Assembly (NCBI RefSeq): GCF_001045465.1 | Contig: NZ_LFND01000006.1 | Location: 434,001 to 498,000 of the forward strand | Direction of reading: 5' to 3' | DNA length: 64,000 bases | From: Chryseobacterium angstadtii | GTDB lineage: Bacteria; Bacteroidota; Bacteroidia; Flavobacteriales; Weeksellaceae | Notes under the pieces: model-generated | The model's database searches: none | What the model saw: the letters and a program-made list of their open reading frames with translations, nothing else | Told to the model about the DNA's origin: nothing | Made by a program: the position numbers and the translations under genes | Part shown: positions 63,179 through 64,000 of the stretch, in pieces | Layout of the letters: each line of letters starts with the position of its first letter | Position numbering within the stretch: position 1 is the stretch's first letter

Positions 63179-63186
63179 CAAATATA
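63179..63186 (-). promoter_or_regulatory. Promoter -7 element of polA
   Basis: TATATTTG on the minus strand, 15 bases before the chosen ATG at 63163. It overlaps the first codons of the longer ORF, so the shorter start is preferred. Confidence 0.65.
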
Positions 63187-63236
63187 AGAAAATAGGAATA
63201 TTTTTAGAAGGAATGAGAGAGGAATTGTGAGTTTTT

Positions 63237-63313
63237 GGGATGGGATGCGGAATGCGGGTTTCGGGGTGCGAGCTATGGGTTTGAGAGTCGGAGCGTTTTA
63301 GGGTTTGGGGGTT
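63237..63313. repeat. Period-7 tract, 11 units
   Basis: gggatgg, gatgcgg, aatgcgg, gtttcgg, ggtgcga, gctatgg, gtttgag, agtcgga, gcgtttt, agggttt, gggggtt. G-rich on the plus strand. Confidence 0.85.
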
Positions 63314-63420
63314 GTAGTGAGATTATATGAATGTCTGCAATTTGATACTAACTAAAATATATATTTAATGCAGAAATTTTACATAAAAGTCTTATGTTTG
63401 TTATCTGCTATCTAAAATCC

Positions 63421-63605
63421 GGTGGCTTCGAGGGCCTCAGCCACCGGGTATTGGTCGCCAGTAGTAATTTTCAGCTTTTAAAATTCACATTTCACTTTCG
63501 AAGCAAAATTCACCACTCACATTTTCCAACCTCAACCTAAAAATCTCACGTCTGACATCTGCTCTCTAAAATCTTGATTCTTGCGTCTTGGCTCTTGATT
63601 CTAAA
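63421..63605 (-). repeat. Composite element copy B (palindrome, block, period-7 tract)
   Basis: On the minus strand: period-7 tract 63605-63546 (units around aatcaag, aagacgc, aagattt), conserved block 63543-63458 (starts TTTTTAGGTTGAGGTTGGAA, ends ATTACTACTGG), palindrome 63445-63421. The order is the same as copy A at 53339-53554. Confidence 0.9.
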
Positions 63606-63630
63606 TGACAAACTCACACTCATCAGTCAT

Positions 63631-63664
63631 AAAAAAACAGAACAACATTGCTGCTGTTCTGTTT
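63631..63664 (-). terminator. Terminator of the TssD/Hcp gene
   Basis: A 10-bp stem AAACAGAACA/TGTTCTGTTT with a 10-base loop and a T run on the minus strand, 33 bases past the stop. Confidence 0.85.
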
Positions 63665-63696
63665 GGTTGTTATTTTCTTAAAAGACTTGGGTCTGA

Positions 63697-64000
63697 TTAA
63701 TGCCCTGATGAAGGCCACATTCCACGGTATTCTGAGTTACCAAGCGTGATTACTTCAGCGCTTACTACGAAGCTGATCAGCATACTGTTGCTGTCTACTG
63801 CATCGAAGTCTACTTCGTGCTGGATTACATATCCGTTTTCCCACTTCAGGGTAGTTAATGTACCTTCTTCGTGAGATTTATTGAAAGTAACCTCACCTGT
63901 TGTAGGCTTGTATTTTCCGTTTAATAAGCTTTCCAGGATATCAGATTTTTCAGTAGCTTCTACTGTCACTTTGATAAGAGCGTTGGAAGGATCTGATGCT
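63697..64000 (-). CDS. TssD/Hcp-like type VI secretion tube protein, C-terminal part
   Basis: The frame is open to the window edge, so only about 100 residues are seen; the GTG at 63969 is not the true start. The visible part has 'ALIKVTVEATEKSDILESLL', 'GEVTFNKSHEEGTLTTLKWE' and 'YVIQHEVDFDAVDSNSMLIS', ending 'SEYRGMWPSSGH'. This follows the pattern of Bacteroidota TssD/Hcp proteins that form the inner tube of type VI secretion (T6SS-iii). Identification is by pattern only; the rest of any T6SS locus would lie beyond the right edge. Confidence 0.6.
   Translation of the reverse strand, partial: ASDPSNALIKVTVEATEKSDILESLLNGKYKPTTGEVTFNKSHEEGTLTTLKWENGYVIQHEVDFDAVDSNSMLISFVVSAEVITLGNSEYRGMWPSSGH

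Overview
The window is AT-rich DNA from a Bacteroidota bacterium, most likely a Chryseobacterium-like member of the Weeksellaceae (Flavobacteriia). The pointers are proteins ending in a type IX secretion (T9SS) type A sorting domain, TAnnTTTG promoter -7 elements, a TonB receptor with a carboxypeptidase-regulatory-like domain, an S46 dipeptidyl-peptidase, a stand-alone KdpD sensor and a Bacteroidota-type Hcp/TssD tube protein. The species is an inference; no rRNA or other taxonomic marker is present.

Layout. 1-4.0 kb: end of a surface-polysaccharide locus (FkbM methyltransferase, flippase, two glycosyltransferases). 4.1-6.6 kb: aspartate ammonia-lyase and a lipoprotein amidase. 6.7-7.0 kb: tRNA-Ser, tRNA-Pro, tRNA-Arg. 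7.0-15.1 kb: an accessory segment bounded by a 186-bp perfect duplication of the tRNA-Pro/tRNA-Arg pair. It holds a broken phosphopantetheinyl transferase, two small exported proteins, an erythromycin-esterase-like protein coupled to an ABC exporter, a lipoprotein and a secreted M43 metalloprotease. 15.8-24 kb: small membrane protein, SH3-like protein, PrmA, SDR, GDPD and a TonB receptor. 24.1-31.7 kb: LigA and two paralogous leucine-rich T9SS proteins. 31.7-34.7 kb: unrecognised membrane and lipoproteins.

34.7-45.6 kb is a complete Kdp potassium-uptake locus read leftward: sigma54-type response regulator, three tiny membrane ORFs (one is KdpF), kdpA, kdpB, kdpC, an outer-membrane porin, a stand-alone KdpD sensor and a separate histidine kinase. 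No KdpE is seen. The regulator carries GAFTGA, and a dyad plus a weak -24/-12 match lie before the first small ORF, so control is probably through sigma54.

46-64 kb: M16 peptidase, GNAT/polysaccharide-deacetylase pair, DPP11-type S46 peptidase, NlpE-like lipoprotein, MgtC, a run of rightward small genes that looks like an immunity/accessory cluster (YdeI-like, Imm22-like, several unknowns), DNA polymerase I, and the 3' part of an Hcp/TssD gene cut by the window end.

The strongest unexplained signal is in the intergenic DNA. At least ten tracts show a degenerate 7-bp period. Several sit next to a 25-bp palindrome present five times, and at two places the tract, a conserved ~85-bp block and the palindrome form one composite element in the same order, once on each strand. 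Other dispersed repeats are a ~150-bp unit tandemly triplicated at 19.3-19.8 kb with an inverted copy at 37.6-37.9 kb, and a GGCTAAAGCC hairpin pair at 18.3 and 28.9 kb. All similarities were read by eye; no database search was possible.
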